Counted from the stretch's first letter, positions 24,752 through 33,798 are shown. The stretch is 64,000 nucleotides of DNA from Streptomyces sp. R33 (GCF_041200175.1 NZ_CP165727.1:7744001-7808000); one strand, 5' to 3'. A program made the numbers and translations. The notes: generated by a model from the letters alone, not told the origin.

Positions 24752-25209
24752 GCCTGCGCAAACGAGTCGCTGGGTGGCGGGGACACGGACGGCCCCATTG
24801 CCGGGGGTCGGAGCCGCCGTCCGGCTTGACGACCCGGAATCCGGACAAGCGGCCGACACGCCGGTACTCTCTTCGTCGAATGCGTCAATTCCCTTGTGTT
24901 GTACGGGAGTTCGGGCCGAATCGGCCTGTCATTCTTTATCGCCGCACTGTGTTTTCGGTAATGGCGAGCTTTTCTTCGAAAGGAACCCCGGGTTTCCGGA
25001 CATTGTGATGACCGGACCCGACGGGCGTCTTCGCTGGTGGTGGCGCCGCGGTTGACTCCACGTTTCCCGGTGTCGGTGTGGTTTCGGCCCCGCGGGCCAG
25101 AAGTCTGCCGTTCTTGGCCGAGGCGGGCCTCGTTCGATTTGGCGGTGCGTTCCTCTTGTCTCATCATGTGAACGGACATCAGGTTGCGGCTGCGCTCGCC
25201 AACTCTGCA

Positions 25210-25236
25210 CAACATATGCATTGTTGACTGATCAAC
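25210..25236. promoter_or_regulatory. Overlapping inverted repeats upstream of the adenylation/LuxC operon
   Basis: CAACA-N7-TGTTG (25210-25226) overlaps GTTGA-CTGA-TCAAC (25223-25236). They lie in the 576-base non-coding stretch 24752-25327. Its middle (about 24870-25230) is clearly richer in A and T than the window average, a usual mark of a regulated streptomycete promoter. I see no convincing gene in that stretch; a 60-codon frame at 24826-25008 has no ribosome site. The operon's first start follows 92 bases after the repeats. Confidence 0.45.
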
Positions 25237-25327
25237 GGGTGAGAGTGGTGTGAGTTCCACCACGCCGCCCCGACGCGTCACCTGTCTCCCGCCTATTTCA
25301 ACTTTCATCTTTCGAGGTAAAGGCAGC

Positions 25328-26602
25328 ATGCCCGTCCAGCAGTTTTCAGACCTCGTGCGTTTCGCCCGTGACTCCTCTCCTTTCTACGCCGACCTCTACG
25401 CGGACCTGCCACCGCACGTGAGCCGGATCACCGACGTTCCCGTCGTGGACCAGGACAGGTTCTGGGCGGCCAACACCCTGCACGACAACCGCGTCCTGAC
25501 CGCCCCCCTCGGGGAAGCCGTCGTGTTCAAGACGGGCGGCACCACGGGCACCCCGCGGTTCTCCTGCTACACCCGTGAGGAATGGCAGGAGTTCGTCACC
25601 GCCTTCGGCGCCGGAATGGTCGACGCCGGCCTGCGGCCCGGGCACAGGGTCGCCGACCTGTTCTACGCCGGTGAGCTCTACGCCAGCTTCCTGTTCATCC
25701 TGGACTCGCTCGCGCACGCCCCCGTCGCCAACGTCAGGCTGCCCATAGGCGGCGGCGCCCCGCTGGAGTCGACGGTCACCACGCTCGAGGACTTCGCCGC
25801 CCACGTCGTCGCCGGCACACCGACCACGCTCTGCCGACTCGCCGAGCACCTGACCTCCTCCGGCCGCCAACTGCCCGGCGTCGAGTTCCTGTTCTTCGGC
25901 GGGGAAGCCCTCTTCGCCGACCAGCGCCGCCTCCTGTCAGCCGCCTTCCCGGGCGCCACGCCCCGTTCGCTCGGCTACGCCAGTGTCGACGGCGGCCTCC
26001 TCGGCCGCCCGGTGCCCGGCACGGACGACGACCCGCGCACGCACCGCCCGTTCACCCCGCACACCCTCGTCGAGATCCTCGACGAGACGACAGGCGAACC
26101 GATCCGCGAGCCGGGCCGGCCCGGACGGGTCGTCGTCACCCAGCTCTTCCGCCGCCTCATGCCCGTCATCCGCTATCCCGCCGGCGACCGCGCCGAGTGG
26201 ACCGGCACCGAGGGCGGTGCCTTCCGCATCCTCGGCCGGGCCGAGGAAGGCGTACGCGTCGGCCCCGTCTCGCTGTACTGGCAGGACGCCACGGACGCCG
26301 TCGCCGAGGCCGACACCGACGGCAGGGTCACGGGCATGCAGCTCGTCGTCCGCCGCTGGGACGGCCGCGACGGCCTCGTCCTGCGCCTGGCCACCGCCCC
26401 CGGCCAGGACCCGGCCGGCCTGGAGGTCTTCGCCAAGGAGGTCGTCACCGGGCTGAACACCGCCCGGCCGCTCTACCCCGACAGCGTCGCCGCCGGATTC
26501 GTGCACCCGCTCCGCGTCGAGTGGGCCCGCCACCGCGACCTGGTGGTCAACCCCCGTTCCGGCAAGCTCGTCCGCGTCATCGACGAGAGGCCGACCGCAT
26601 GA
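25328..26602 (+). CDS. PaaK-like adenylate-forming ligase
   Basis: A 424-residue protein of the phenylacetate-CoA ligase / LuxE-like branch of adenylate-forming enzymes. The ATP loop is VVFKTGGTTGTPRFSCYT (about residues 61-78). Further conserved parts are FLFFGGEALFADQRR, GYASVDGG, and the hinge region RLMPVIRYPAGDRAEW with FRILGRAEEGVRVG. The enzyme should make an acyl-adenylate and pass it to CoA, a carrier protein or another acceptor; the acid is unknown. ATG 25328 has GAGGTAAAGG upstream; the frame stays open to 25250 but without a start context. It is the first gene of a tightly coupled five-gene operon and overlaps the MFS gene by ATGA. Confidence 0.85.
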   Translation: MPVQQFSDLVRFARDSSPFYADLYADLPPHVSRITDVPVVDQDRFWAANTLHDNRVLTAPLGEAVVFKTGGTTGTPRFSCYTREEWQEFVTAFGAGMVDAGLRPGHRVADLFYAGELYASFLFILDSLAHAPVANVRLPIGGGAPLESTVTTLEDFAAHVVAGTPTTLCRLAEHLTSSGRQLPGVEFLFFGGEALFADQRRLLSAAFPGATPRSLGYASVDGGLLGRPVPGTDDDPRTHRPFTPHTLVEILDETTGEPIREPGRPGRVVVTQLFRRLMPVIRYPAGDRAEWTGTEGGAFRILGRAEEGVRVGPVSLYWQDATDAVAEADTDGRVTGMQLVVRRWDGRDGLVLRLATAPGQDPAGLEVFAKEVVTGLNTARPLYPDSVAAGFVHPLRVEWARHRDLVVNPRSGKLVRVIDERPTA

Positions 26603-27891
26603 CCGCCCCCGCACCCGGGGCCGCCGGCCGGCGGCTCCCCCTCGTCCTGCGCAACCGCGCCTTCGGGACCGTATGGCTGGGCCAGGTGTTCACCCAAGCC
26701 GGCATCCGCATGTTCCAGGTGGGCATCTCCTGGTGGCTCATCGGCTACGCCACCTCCGGCGACGGCGGATTCGCGGCCGGGCTGTTCATGGCCGTCAGCA
26801 CGCTGCCCGCCGTGGTCCTCGCCCCGTTCGTCGCCCGCGCCATCGCCCGCTTCGCCCACCGCTCGCTGCTGCGCACCGCCGCCGGCGGCGCCGGAGCGGC
26901 CGCTGCCGCGCTGGCCGTCTGGACCTGCGCGAGCGACCTGCCCGTCGCCGCGGCCTACGCGGCGGCCCTGGCCCTGGCGACCTGCCAGGCCTTCTTCGAC
27001 CCGTGCCTGACCACCTCCGTGCCCGAGCTCGTGGACGACGCGGACATCGAGGCCGCGACCGGCTTCGAGCTGTCCACCCAGTCGCTGGCGAGCCTCGGCG
27101 GAGCCCTCCTCGGCGCCCTCGTCGTGGACGTCGCCGGAGTGGCCGGCCTCGCCGTGGGCTGCGCCGCCGCCTACGCCACGGCCGCCGTGCTCATCGCGAC
27201 CGTACGGTTCCGCACCGCCGGTGCCGGCACCGCCGCTCATCCCGAGGAGGCGGAGCCCCGACGGACACTGCGTCAGCTGCTGGGCGCCATGCCGTACGTC
27301 CGCGGGATCCTCCTCTGCTTCACCGCGGCCAACCTCTTCACCACGGCCGTCTTCGTCGTCATGCCGCTCTACACCGCCTCGGTGCTGCACGGCGACGGCG
27401 CCACCGTCGCCCTGCTGGAGGCCTCGCTCGGCGTGGGCACGCTCATCGGCTCCTTCACCGGTGCACGGGTACCCGGCCGGCCCGCCGTGGTCGGCACCGC
27501 GTGTCTCGCCGCGATGGCCGCAGCCCTCGCCCTGCCCGGCCTGATCGCCGCCCGGCCCGTCATCGCAGGGGCCCTGCTGGTGACCGGATGGTGCGTCGGG
27601 GTGATCGGGGTCCGCTTCGTGGCCCTGTTCCAGCGGCTGGTCCCGGCCGCCGACAAGCCCGCGTTCTTCGCCGTCATGCAGGCCGTCCTCGGTGCGACCT
27701 TCCCCGTCGCCTCGCTGCTCTTCGGGTTCCTCGGCGACCACCTCTGCGCCCAGACGCTGTGCCTGATCCAGGCCGCCGGACTCGTCCCCGCCGCCCTCGC
27801 CCTGGCCCTGCTGCCCGGCCACTCCCGCCCGGCGGGCGCGCCCGACCCCGTTCCCGCGCCGGAGCCGACCCCCGCAGGAGGCGCCCGATGA
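26599..27891 (+). CDS. MFS transporter in the LuxC/LuxE operon
   Basis: A 430-residue, about 12-helix membrane protein. NRAFGTVWLGQVFTQAGIRMFQVGISWWL is the first helix region of the enterobactin-exporter-like (MFS_3) group, and FFDPCLTTSVPELVDDADIEAATGF matches the inter-domain signature of the same group (usually P.LV...L..AN). Its position inside the operon, overlapping both neighbours by ATGA, makes it the likely exporter of, or self-protection against, the pathway product. Import is possible. Confidence 0.85.
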   Translation: MTAPAPGAAGRRLPLVLRNRAFGTVWLGQVFTQAGIRMFQVGISWWLIGYATSGDGGFAAGLFMAVSTLPAVVLAPFVARAIARFAHRSLLRTAAGGAGAAAAALAVWTCASDLPVAAAYAAALALATCQAFFDPCLTTSVPELVDDADIEAATGFELSTQSLASLGGALLGALVVDVAGVAGLAVGCAAAYATAAVLIATVRFRTAGAGTAAHPEEAEPRRTLRQLLGAMPYVRGILLCFTAANLFTTAVFVVMPLYTASVLHGDGATVALLEASLGVGTLIGSFTGARVPGRPAVVGTACLAAMAAALALPGLIAARPVIAGALLVTGWCVGVIGVRFVALFQRLVPAADKPAFFAVMQAVLGATFPVASLLFGFLGDHLCAQTLCLIQAAGLVPAALALALLPGHSRPAGAPDPVPAPEPTPAGGAR

Positions 27892-29024
27892 CCGCCGCGA
27901 TCGAGCAGGCCACCCCGGCCGACATCGCCGATCTCCGCCAGCTCTACTACGCCGTCTACGGCCCGCACTACCCCACGGCCCTCGGCACCGACCCCGCCGA
28001 GATGACCCGGCTCATCCGGGACCCGCACACCCTCTGGCTCGTCGCCCGCTGCCCCCGTACCGGCGCCCTCGCCGGATCCGCCGCGGTCCACAGCGAACCC
28101 GGCAGCCGGGTCGGCCGCCTCGAAGGGCTCGCCGTCCACCCCGACCAGCGCGGAACCGGGCTCGCCGGGCAGCTGACCGAGGCCGTGTGCGCCGGCACGC
28201 TCGATGCCGGGACGCTCGACTCGGTGTACGCCACCGTCCGTACGGTCAGCGCCGGACCCCAGCGCGTCGTGGCCCGCAACGGCTTCCGCCCCCTGGGCAT
28301 CCTGCCCAACGCCGTGGAGCTCAGCAGCCGCGAGAGCCTCGCACTCTACGCGCGTCACTCGCCCGGGGTGCTGGACCGCCGGGTACCCGTCGCCGAGGTG
28401 CCCGCCTCCCTGGTACCGCTCCTGCGCACCGCCGGGGCGAGCCTGGGCATCAGCTACGCGGACGCCCGGCCCACGCCGCCGGTGCCCGCGCCCGCCGGGC
28501 CGGCGGCGCGGCCGCTGGAGATGATCGAGGCGCCGGCCTTCGTCCGCCGCCGCTTCCACCAGCACTTCCCCGACACCGGCCGCTGGTTCTACCCGCTGCA
28601 CACCCCCAACATCCTCCTCACCCCCGACGACGGCGGCTTCGAGGTGTACGCCTATCTCAACCGCACCGGCGGCTACTGCGCCCTGGTCACCGCCCACCCG
28701 GACCCGGCGGCCGCCGCCGGCTGGCTGGAGCCGGTCACCCGGACCCTCACCCGCGCCGGCGCCGGCTACGTGGAGGCGCTCGTACCCCTGGAACACCACG
28801 CCGCGCTCTCGGCCTTCACCGCCGAGGGCTTCATCGCCGGGGCCCTGTACCCGGCCATGCGCCGGGACGGCGACGGTTTCCACGACTACGTGGTGATGTC
28901 CCGGACCACCGAGCACATCGACTTCCGCGGCGTGGTCGTCGACCCGCCCCTCCAGCCCTTCCTCGATTCCTATGTGTCGGCCTGGGCGTCGACCCATCTG
29001 CCCGTACGTGAGGTTGCTTCATGA
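27888..29024 (+). CDS. GNAT-fold acyltransferase, two-domain
   Basis: A 378-residue protein. Residues 1 to about 150 form a GNAT domain: GRLEGLAVHPDQRGTGLAGQL is the acetyl-CoA-binding strand and loop, and RVVARNGFRPLGIL is the end motif. The second half (about 215-375; FYPLHTPNILLTPDDGGFEVYAY, then TAEGFIAGALYPAMRRD) looks like another acyltransferase-type or ligand-binding fold that I cannot name with confidence. An excellent AGGAGG ribosome site lies seven bases before the ATG. It is a candidate for transferring the activated acyl group or acetylating an amine in the pathway. Confidence 0.75.
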   Translation: MTAAIEQATPADIADLRQLYYAVYGPHYPTALGTDPAEMTRLIRDPHTLWLVARCPRTGALAGSAAVHSEPGSRVGRLEGLAVHPDQRGTGLAGQLTEAVCAGTLDAGTLDSVYATVRTVSAGPQRVVARNGFRPLGILPNAVELSSRESLALYARHSPGVLDRRVPVAEVPASLVPLLRTAGASLGISYADARPTPPVPAPAGPAARPLEMIEAPAFVRRRFHQHFPDTGRWFYPLHTPNILLTPDDGGFEVYAYLNRTGGYCALVTAHPDPAAAAGWLEPVTRTLTRAGAGYVEALVPLEHHAALSAFTAEGFIAGALYPAMRRDGDGFHDYVVMSRTTEHIDFRGVVVDPPLQPFLDSYVSAWASTHLPVREVAS

Positions 29025-30190
29025 CCCCTTCCACGACCCCCTCGAAACCCCATCTCGCCCCCGTCGACGTCCCCGACGCCGCGGCCCTCGGCCGGGTCCA
29101 GCAACTCTGCGACCGGACCGGGCCCTACACCTCCGGTCCCGCCGAGGAGGAGCTGTTCGCCGCCGCCATGGCGGAGATCAACACCTGGCACCGCGACCGG
29201 TCCCCGTTCTTCCGCAGCCTGTACGACGGGGAGCGCCCGGACACCCCGTACGAGGCACCCCTGGTGCACGCGAACTTCTTCAAGCGCCACGAGGTCCTGT
29301 CCATACCCGAGGACGAGGTCCACCTCCACCTCACCTCCTCCGGGACCACCGGACAGAAGTCGCAGATGTTCTTCGACGAGTGGACCATCCGCTCCGCCCA
29401 GCGCATGGTCGCCCGCATCTTCGACCACAACGGCTGGATCACCCCCGACCAGCCCGTCAACTACCTGCTCTACAGCTACGAGCCCGCCCGCGACCTCAAC
29501 CTGGGCACCTCGTTCACCGACAACTACCTGTGCGACTTCGCCCCGGCCCGGCAGGTCGAGTACGCGCTGCGCAACACCGGCAACGGCCACGAGTTCGACC
29601 CCTTCGGCTGCGTCGCCGCCCTGCGCCGCTTCGCCGAGGACGACGTACCCGTCCGCATCCTCGGCTTCCCCGCCTTCCTCTGGTTCACGCTGGAGCGGAT
29701 GCGCGCCATGGGCCTGGAGCCGCTGAAGCTCCCGGAAGGGTCCCTGATCATCCTCGGCGGGGGCTGGAAGGGCCACACCGACCGGCAGATCGGCAAGCAC
29801 GAGCTGTACGCCCGCGTCACCGAGCAGTTGGGGGTCCCCTCCGAGCGGATCCGCGACACCTTCGGGTCGGTCGAGCACTGCATCCCGTACATCGAGTGCG
29901 CGCACCACAACCTCCACGCACCCGTCTGGTCCCGCGTCTTCATCCGCTCCACCCGCACCCTCGAGCCCCTCCCGTACGGCGAACGCGGCTACCTGCACCT
30001 GGTGTCCCCGTACATCACCTCCGTACCGGCGCAGAGCGTCGTCATGGGCGACCTCGCCTCGCTCCACCCGGGCGAGAGTTGCGGATGCGAGCTGACCACC
30101 CCGTGGTTCACGATCCACGGCCGGGCCGGCGTCAGCCGCAACCGCAGCTGTGCCGTGGCCGCCGCCGAACTGATGAAGGGAATGTCATGA
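29021..30190 (+). CDS. LuxE-like acyl-protein synthetase
   Basis: A 389-residue protein of the LuxE family. In luminous bacteria LuxE activates a fatty acid as its adenylate, holds it as an acyl-enzyme and hands it to the LuxC reductase. Visible are FFKRHEVLSIPEDEVHLHL, the ATP loop TSSGTTGQKSQMF (about residues 105-118), LLYSYEPARDLNLGTSFTDN, IILGGGWKG, FGSVEHCIPYIEC and the C-terminal cysteine-rich HPGESCGCEL before WFTIHGRAG. Start and stop overlap both neighbours by ATGA, and the next gene is a LuxC homologue, so the pair is preserved. No luciferase genes (luxAB) are here, so bioluminescence is not implied. Confidence 0.88.
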   Translation: MTPSTTPSKPHLAPVDVPDAAALGRVQQLCDRTGPYTSGPAEEELFAAAMAEINTWHRDRSPFFRSLYDGERPDTPYEAPLVHANFFKRHEVLSIPEDEVHLHLTSSGTTGQKSQMFFDEWTIRSAQRMVARIFDHNGWITPDQPVNYLLYSYEPARDLNLGTSFTDNYLCDFAPARQVEYALRNTGNGHEFDPFGCVAALRRFAEDDVPVRILGFPAFLWFTLERMRAMGLEPLKLPEGSLIILGGGWKGHTDRQIGKHELYARVTEQLGVPSERIRDTFGSVEHCIPYIECAHHNLHAPVWSRVFIRSTRTLEPLPYGERGYLHLVSPYITSVPAQSVVMGDLASLHPGESCGCELTTPWFTIHGRAGVSRNRSCAVAAAELMKGMS

Positions 30191-32703
30191 CCGACACCAT
30201 CAACCACCACTACTGGCAGGGCACCTTCATCGGGGACGACGAGGCCGCCCGCCGCCTGGCCACCCTCCCCACCGCAGTCGAGGCCGCACTCGGCACACCG
30301 CTGGACACCGAGACCGTCCTCGCCGCCTGCGACGCCCTCTCCCGCGCCCTGCGCGACCCCGGCCACCGCGTACGGGAGCGGCTGGCCCCGCACCTGCCCG
30401 CGGACGGCGACACGGAGTGCGAAGAACTCCTGGCGGAACTCGCCGACTTCCTCGACCGCAGCTCGCTCACCCGCAAGCTCCGGCGCGAGCTGGGCAGCGC
30501 CGCCCCGCAGCGGCTGAACCGCCCCGACGCCAAGGAGACGGTGTACGAGGCCTGGGCGCCCGTCGGCCTGGTCGCCCACATAGCCCCGGGCAACGCCGCC
30601 ACCGTCGCCCCGCTCAGCCTGATCGAAGGACTCCTCGCCGGGAACGTCAACGTCCTCAAGACCAGCAGCTCCGACACCTTCCTCGCCCAGCACCTCCTCG
30701 CCGAACTCGCCGCGCAGGACCCGACCGGCGCCCTCGCCGAGCGCATCATCGTGCTGCGCTTCCCCTCCTCCCGCCAGGAGTGGCTGCGCCTGATGTGCGC
30801 CCCCGCCGACGCCGTCGCGGTCTGGGGCGGCGAGTCGGCCGTCGAAGGCGTCGCCGCCCACGTCCCGGCCGGCTGCCGCCTGGTGGAGTGGGGGCACAAG
30901 ATCTCCTTCGCCTACCTCACGCAGGACGCCTGGGCGGACGGGGCGACGCTGACGGCCCTGGCCCGGGACGTCTGCCTCTTCGAGCAGCAGGCCTGCTCCA
31001 GCCCCCAGGTCGTCTACCTCGACACCGAGACGGGGAACACCGAGGTGCTGCACGCGTTCGCCGAGCGCCTCGCGGCGGCCCTGGACGCCCAGCCGGCGCC
31101 CGCCGCGGCGGACCTCGACCCGGCCGAGTACGCCGAGCTGACCACCACCGAGCACCTCGCCCGCCTCGAGGAGCACCTGGGCCTCACCCGTGTCCTCGCC
31201 GCCCCCGACGGCACCTGGCGGGTCATGGCCGACGACCGGCCGGCCCTCACCGCCTCCCCGCTGCACCGCAGCGTCTGGGTGAAGCCGCTGCCCCGCAAGA
31301 GCCTCATGGCCACGCTGCGTCCCATGCGCCGCTACCTCCAGACGGCGGGCATCGCGGGCAGCCGCACCGACACCGCCGAGCTCTCGGCCCTGGTCCTGGC
31401 CGCCGGAGCCACCCGGGTCACCCCCGTCGGCGCCATGACCGCGGGCTACGCCGGTGAACCGCACGACGGGGTCTACGCCCTCCAGCGCTACAGCCGGCGC
31501 GTCGCCGTCCAGGCCGACGAGCGCTTCGCCGCCACCGCCTGCCTCGACGACCTCGCCCGCCCGGCCGTCTTCCCGCCGGCCACCGGGCCGCTGCTGGACA
31601 AGGCCGCCGTCCAGGACCTCAACCGCGGGGTCGACCGGAGCGACGCCGAGCTGTACTTCCGCAGCGGGGGCAGCACGGGTAAGCCCGCCCTGTCGCTGTT
31701 CACGTACGCGGACTACGACACGCAGATGCACGCAGCCGCCCGCGGCCTGCTCGCCGCCGGCTACGACCCGGCCCGCGACCGTACGGCCAACCTCTTCTAC
31801 TGCGGCGGCATGTACGGCGGGTTCATCAGCTTCTTCTCCATCCTCGAGCGCCTCGGCGGCGTCCAGATGCCGATGGCAGCGGGCCCCGACCACCGCGCCA
31901 CCGCGGAGATGATCGCCGCGTACGAGGTGGACACGCTCTTCGGCATGCCCTCGTACCTCTGGCAGCTGCTGCACGAGGAAGCGGACCTGCTGCGCTCGTA
32001 CGGAGGCCTGCGCAAGATCTACTACGGCGGAGAGCACTTCACCGACGCACAGCGCAGGACGCTGACCGAGACGTTCGGCATCGAGGTCATCCACTCCATC
32101 ACCTACGGCAGCACCGACCTCGGCCCGCTCGGCTACCAGTGCACGCAGAGCAGCGGCAGCGTCCACCACCTCCATGACGACCTGCACACCCTGGAGATCG
32201 TCGACGTCGACGAGGACCGTCCCGTGGCGCCGGGAGAGACCGGCCGGCTCGTGTTCACCACCCGCGCCCGCCGGGGCCAGCAGCTCGACCGGTACGTCAT
32301 CGGCGACCTCGGGCGCGCCCTGCCCGGACGCTGCCCCTGCGGAAGCCACGCCCCGCGCTTCGAACTGCTCGGCCGGCTCGGCGAGGTGATGCGGGTGGCG
32401 ACGTACTTCCTGAACTACCGCCGTTTCGTGGCCATCGCGGGGGAGAGCCTGGGGTACGGCGGTGAGCTGCAGGCCGTGCTGACCGCCGGGGCCGTCCGCG
32501 AAGGCCTCACCCTGCGGATGGAGAGCGCCCACGCCCCGGACCCGGACCGGGCGCGCGAGGCCTTCCTGGCCGGGTACCCGGAGGTGCGGTCGGCGGTGGC
32601 GGAGAGGCTCCTCGACTTCGCGGTCGAGGTGGTGGACGGCGCCGCCCTGTCCCGTACGGCGACGAGCGGGAAGCTCCTCGCCGTGGTGGACCGCAGGCGG
32701 TAG
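30187..32703 (+). CDS. LuxC-type acyl reductase fused to a PaaK-like adenylation domain
   Basis: An 838-residue fusion. Residues of about 1-420 are a LuxC acyl-CoA/acyl-enzyme reductase of the aldehyde-dehydrogenase superfamily. It shows GLVAHIAPGNAATVAPLSLIEGLLAGNVNVLK for NADPH binding and Cys270 in FEQQACSSPQ as acyl nucleophile. Residues of about 440-835 are a second adenylation domain related to the one at 25328, with ATP loop FRSGGSTGKPALS (about 490), KIYYGGEHFTDAQR, ITYGSTDLGPLGYQ and a cysteine pair in GRCPCGSHAPRFELLGR, as in PaaK-type enzymes. Activation and reduction to an aldehyde could thus occur in one protein. Fusion in this order is unusual; LuxC is normally a separate polypeptide. 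Confidence 0.88.
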   Translation: MTDTINHHYWQGTFIGDDEAARRLATLPTAVEAALGTPLDTETVLAACDALSRALRDPGHRVRERLAPHLPADGDTECEELLAELADFLDRSSLTRKLRRELGSAAPQRLNRPDAKETVYEAWAPVGLVAHIAPGNAATVAPLSLIEGLLAGNVNVLKTSSSDTFLAQHLLAELAAQDPTGALAERIIVLRFPSSRQEWLRLMCAPADAVAVWGGESAVEGVAAHVPAGCRLVEWGHKISFAYLTQDAWADGATLTALARDVCLFEQQACSSPQVVYLDTETGNTEVLHAFAERLAAALDAQPAPAAADLDPAEYAELTTTEHLARLEEHLGLTRVLAAPDGTWRVMADDRPALTASPLHRSVWVKPLPRKSLMATLRPMRRYLQTAGIAGSRTDTAELSALVLAAGATRVTPVGAMTAGYAGEPHDGVYALQRYSRRVAVQADERFAATACLDDLARPAVFPPATGPLLDKAAVQDLNRGVDRSDAELYFRSGGSTGKPALSLFTYADYDTQMHAAARGLLAAGYDPARDRTANLFYCGGMYGGFISFFSILERLGGVQMPMAAGPDHRATAEMIAAYEVDTLFGMPSYLWQLLHEEADLLRSYGGLRKIYYGGEHFTDAQRRTLTETFGIEVIHSITYGSTDLGPLGYQCTQSSGSVHHLHDDLHTLEIVDVDEDRPVAPGETGRLVFTTRARRGQQLDRYVIGDLGRALPGRCPCGSHAPRFELLGRLGEVMRVATYFLNYRRFVAIAGESLGYGGELQAVLTAGAVREGLTLRMESAHAPDPDRAREAFLAGYPEVRSAVAERLLDFAVEVVDGAALSRTATSGKLLAVVDRRR

Positions 32704-32899
32704 CCCGGGCACCGCGGTGCGTGCCGTGCGTGTCGTGGGCGCCGGGCGGATCTTAGACGGGGGAGGGGGCGTTTTTGGTCAAATCTCCTGTTCTCCTCAC
32801 GCTGCCGCGCACGCTCAGTAGCGTCGGTCTCACAAGAGGTCCGGCGCACGGCGGAAGCGGGCGCGGGGCGTGGACGGAGAGAAGAGGGAGCGGTCGCCG

Positions 32900-33274
32900 A
32901 TGGCGAATGTGGAAGTCTCGTTGAAGGAGACGATGACCTCGATCGAGGGCACCCTGGGAGTCGCGCTGGTGGATTACACCAGCGGAATGGCACTGGGAAC
33001 TCTCGGCGGTGGCAAGGACCTCGACCTGGCGGTCGCCGCCGCGGGCAACACGGACGTGATCCGGGCCAAGGTCCGCACCATGGAAATGCTCGGCATGCAC
33101 GACGACATCGAGGACCTGCTGATCACCCTGGGGACTCAGTACCACCTGATCCGGCTGCTCAAGGGGAGGGAGAGCCACGGCCTGTTCCTGTACGTCGTAC
33201 TGGACAAGGCCAACTCCAATCTGGCGATGGCCCGGCACCAGCTCAAGCGCATCGAATCCGCTCTGGAGCTGTAG
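32900..33274 (+). CDS. Roadblock/LC7-like small protein
   Basis: A 124-residue single-domain protein with the alpha-beta pattern of the roadblock/LC7 (MglB-like) fold. SLKETMTSIEGTLGVALVDYTSGMALGTLGG is the first helix-strand unit. AAAGNTDVIRAKVRTMEMLG and IEDLLITLGTQYHLIRLL are the family's usual second half. Such proteins regulate small Ras-like GTPases; in Streptomyces conservons they sit beside a kinase, DUF742 and a GTPase, none of which is here, so this is an orphan copy. ATG 32900 is used; GAAGAGGGAG lies a little further upstream than ideal. Confidence 0.8.
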   Translation: MANVEVSLKETMTSIEGTLGVALVDYTSGMALGTLGGGKDLDLAVAAAGNTDVIRAKVRTMEMLGMHDDIEDLLITLGTQYHLIRLLKGRESHGLFLYVVLDKANSNLAMARHQLKRIESALEL

Positions 33275-33308
33275 CCCCTTCCTGTCCCGGGCCCACGCAT
33301 GCCCACGA

Positions 33309-33326
33309 ATTGAAGAACTCTTCAAT
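33309..33326. promoter_or_regulatory. ArsR-type operator palindrome
   Basis: ATTGAAGA-AC-TCTTCAAT is a perfect 8+8 inverted repeat in an A/T-rich patch about 95 bases before the ArsR-family start. Short A/T-rich palindromes of this form are typical ArsR/SmtB operators, so autoregulation is likely. Confidence 0.6.
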
Positions 33327-33421
33327 CCGGCACATCCGAAATTGGTCAAGCAGAGGCGCGCGTGGGCCCATCGGGCGGAATGATGGGCGGTGGTGGCGGT
33401 CGAGCAACGGTGGGAGCGTTC

Positions 33422-33793
33422 GTGAGCATGCAGGTACCCCTGTACCAGGCGAAAGCCGAGTTCTTCCGCATGCTCGGACACCCCGTCCGGATCCGCGTTC
33501 TGGAGCTCCTGCAGAGCGGTCCGATGCCCGTGCGCGAACTCCTCGCCGAGATCGACATCGAGCCGTCCAACCTGTCCCAGCAATTGGCGGTCCTGCGCCG
33601 CTCCGGAATCGTCGTCTCCACGCGCGAGGGCGCGACCGTCAACTACGCCCTCGCCGGCGGCGACGTCGCCGAACTCCTGCGCGCGGCCCGCCGGATCCTG
33701 ACCGAACTCCTGGCAGGCAAGAGCGAACTCCTCGCCGAATTGCGGCAGGTGGAACCCGGGGCCGGTACCGCGGGACGGGGTACCGGCCGCTGA
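33422..33793 (+). CDS. ArsR-family winged-helix regulator
   Basis: A 123-residue regulator. VPLYQAKAEFFRMLGHPVRIRVLELL is helix 1-2 of the ArsR fold, IEPSNLSQQLAVLRRSGIVVSTREGATVNYAL contains the recognition helix and the beta wing, and the C-terminus is a helical dimerisation tail. No CxC motif for arsenic or cadmium is present, so it is probably not a classical metal sensor of that type. GTG 33422 is preferred because GGTGGGAG lies just before it. The frame is open to 33362 through a Gly-rich stretch that may be translated if that start is used. A matching palindrome lies upstream. Confidence 0.8.
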   Translation: MSMQVPLYQAKAEFFRMLGHPVRIRVLELLQSGPMPVRELLAEIDIEPSNLSQQLAVLRRSGIVVSTREGATVNYALAGGDVAELLRAARRILTELLAGKSELLAELRQVEPGAGTAGRGTGR

Positions 33794-33798
33794 GCGTC

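Noticed and set aside
24826..25008. 60-codon frame upstream of the LuxC operon
   Set aside because: No ribosome site, codon use unlike the neighbours, and it lies in the A/T-richer regulatory region.
29021..32703. Bioluminescence (lux) operon
   Set aside because: LuxE- and LuxC-like genes are present, but there is no luciferase (luxAB) or luxD, and the extra adenylation domains point to another pathway.
29989..32712. 907-codon antisense frame opposite the LuxC fusion
   Set aside because: Typical of high-GC antisense frames; composition is Gly/Val/Arg-rich and no motif is present.
32720..32740. Terminator directly after the LuxC fusion gene
   Set aside because: A short self-complementary GCACCGCGGTGC lies near 32709, but the stem is too short and loop-less to call.
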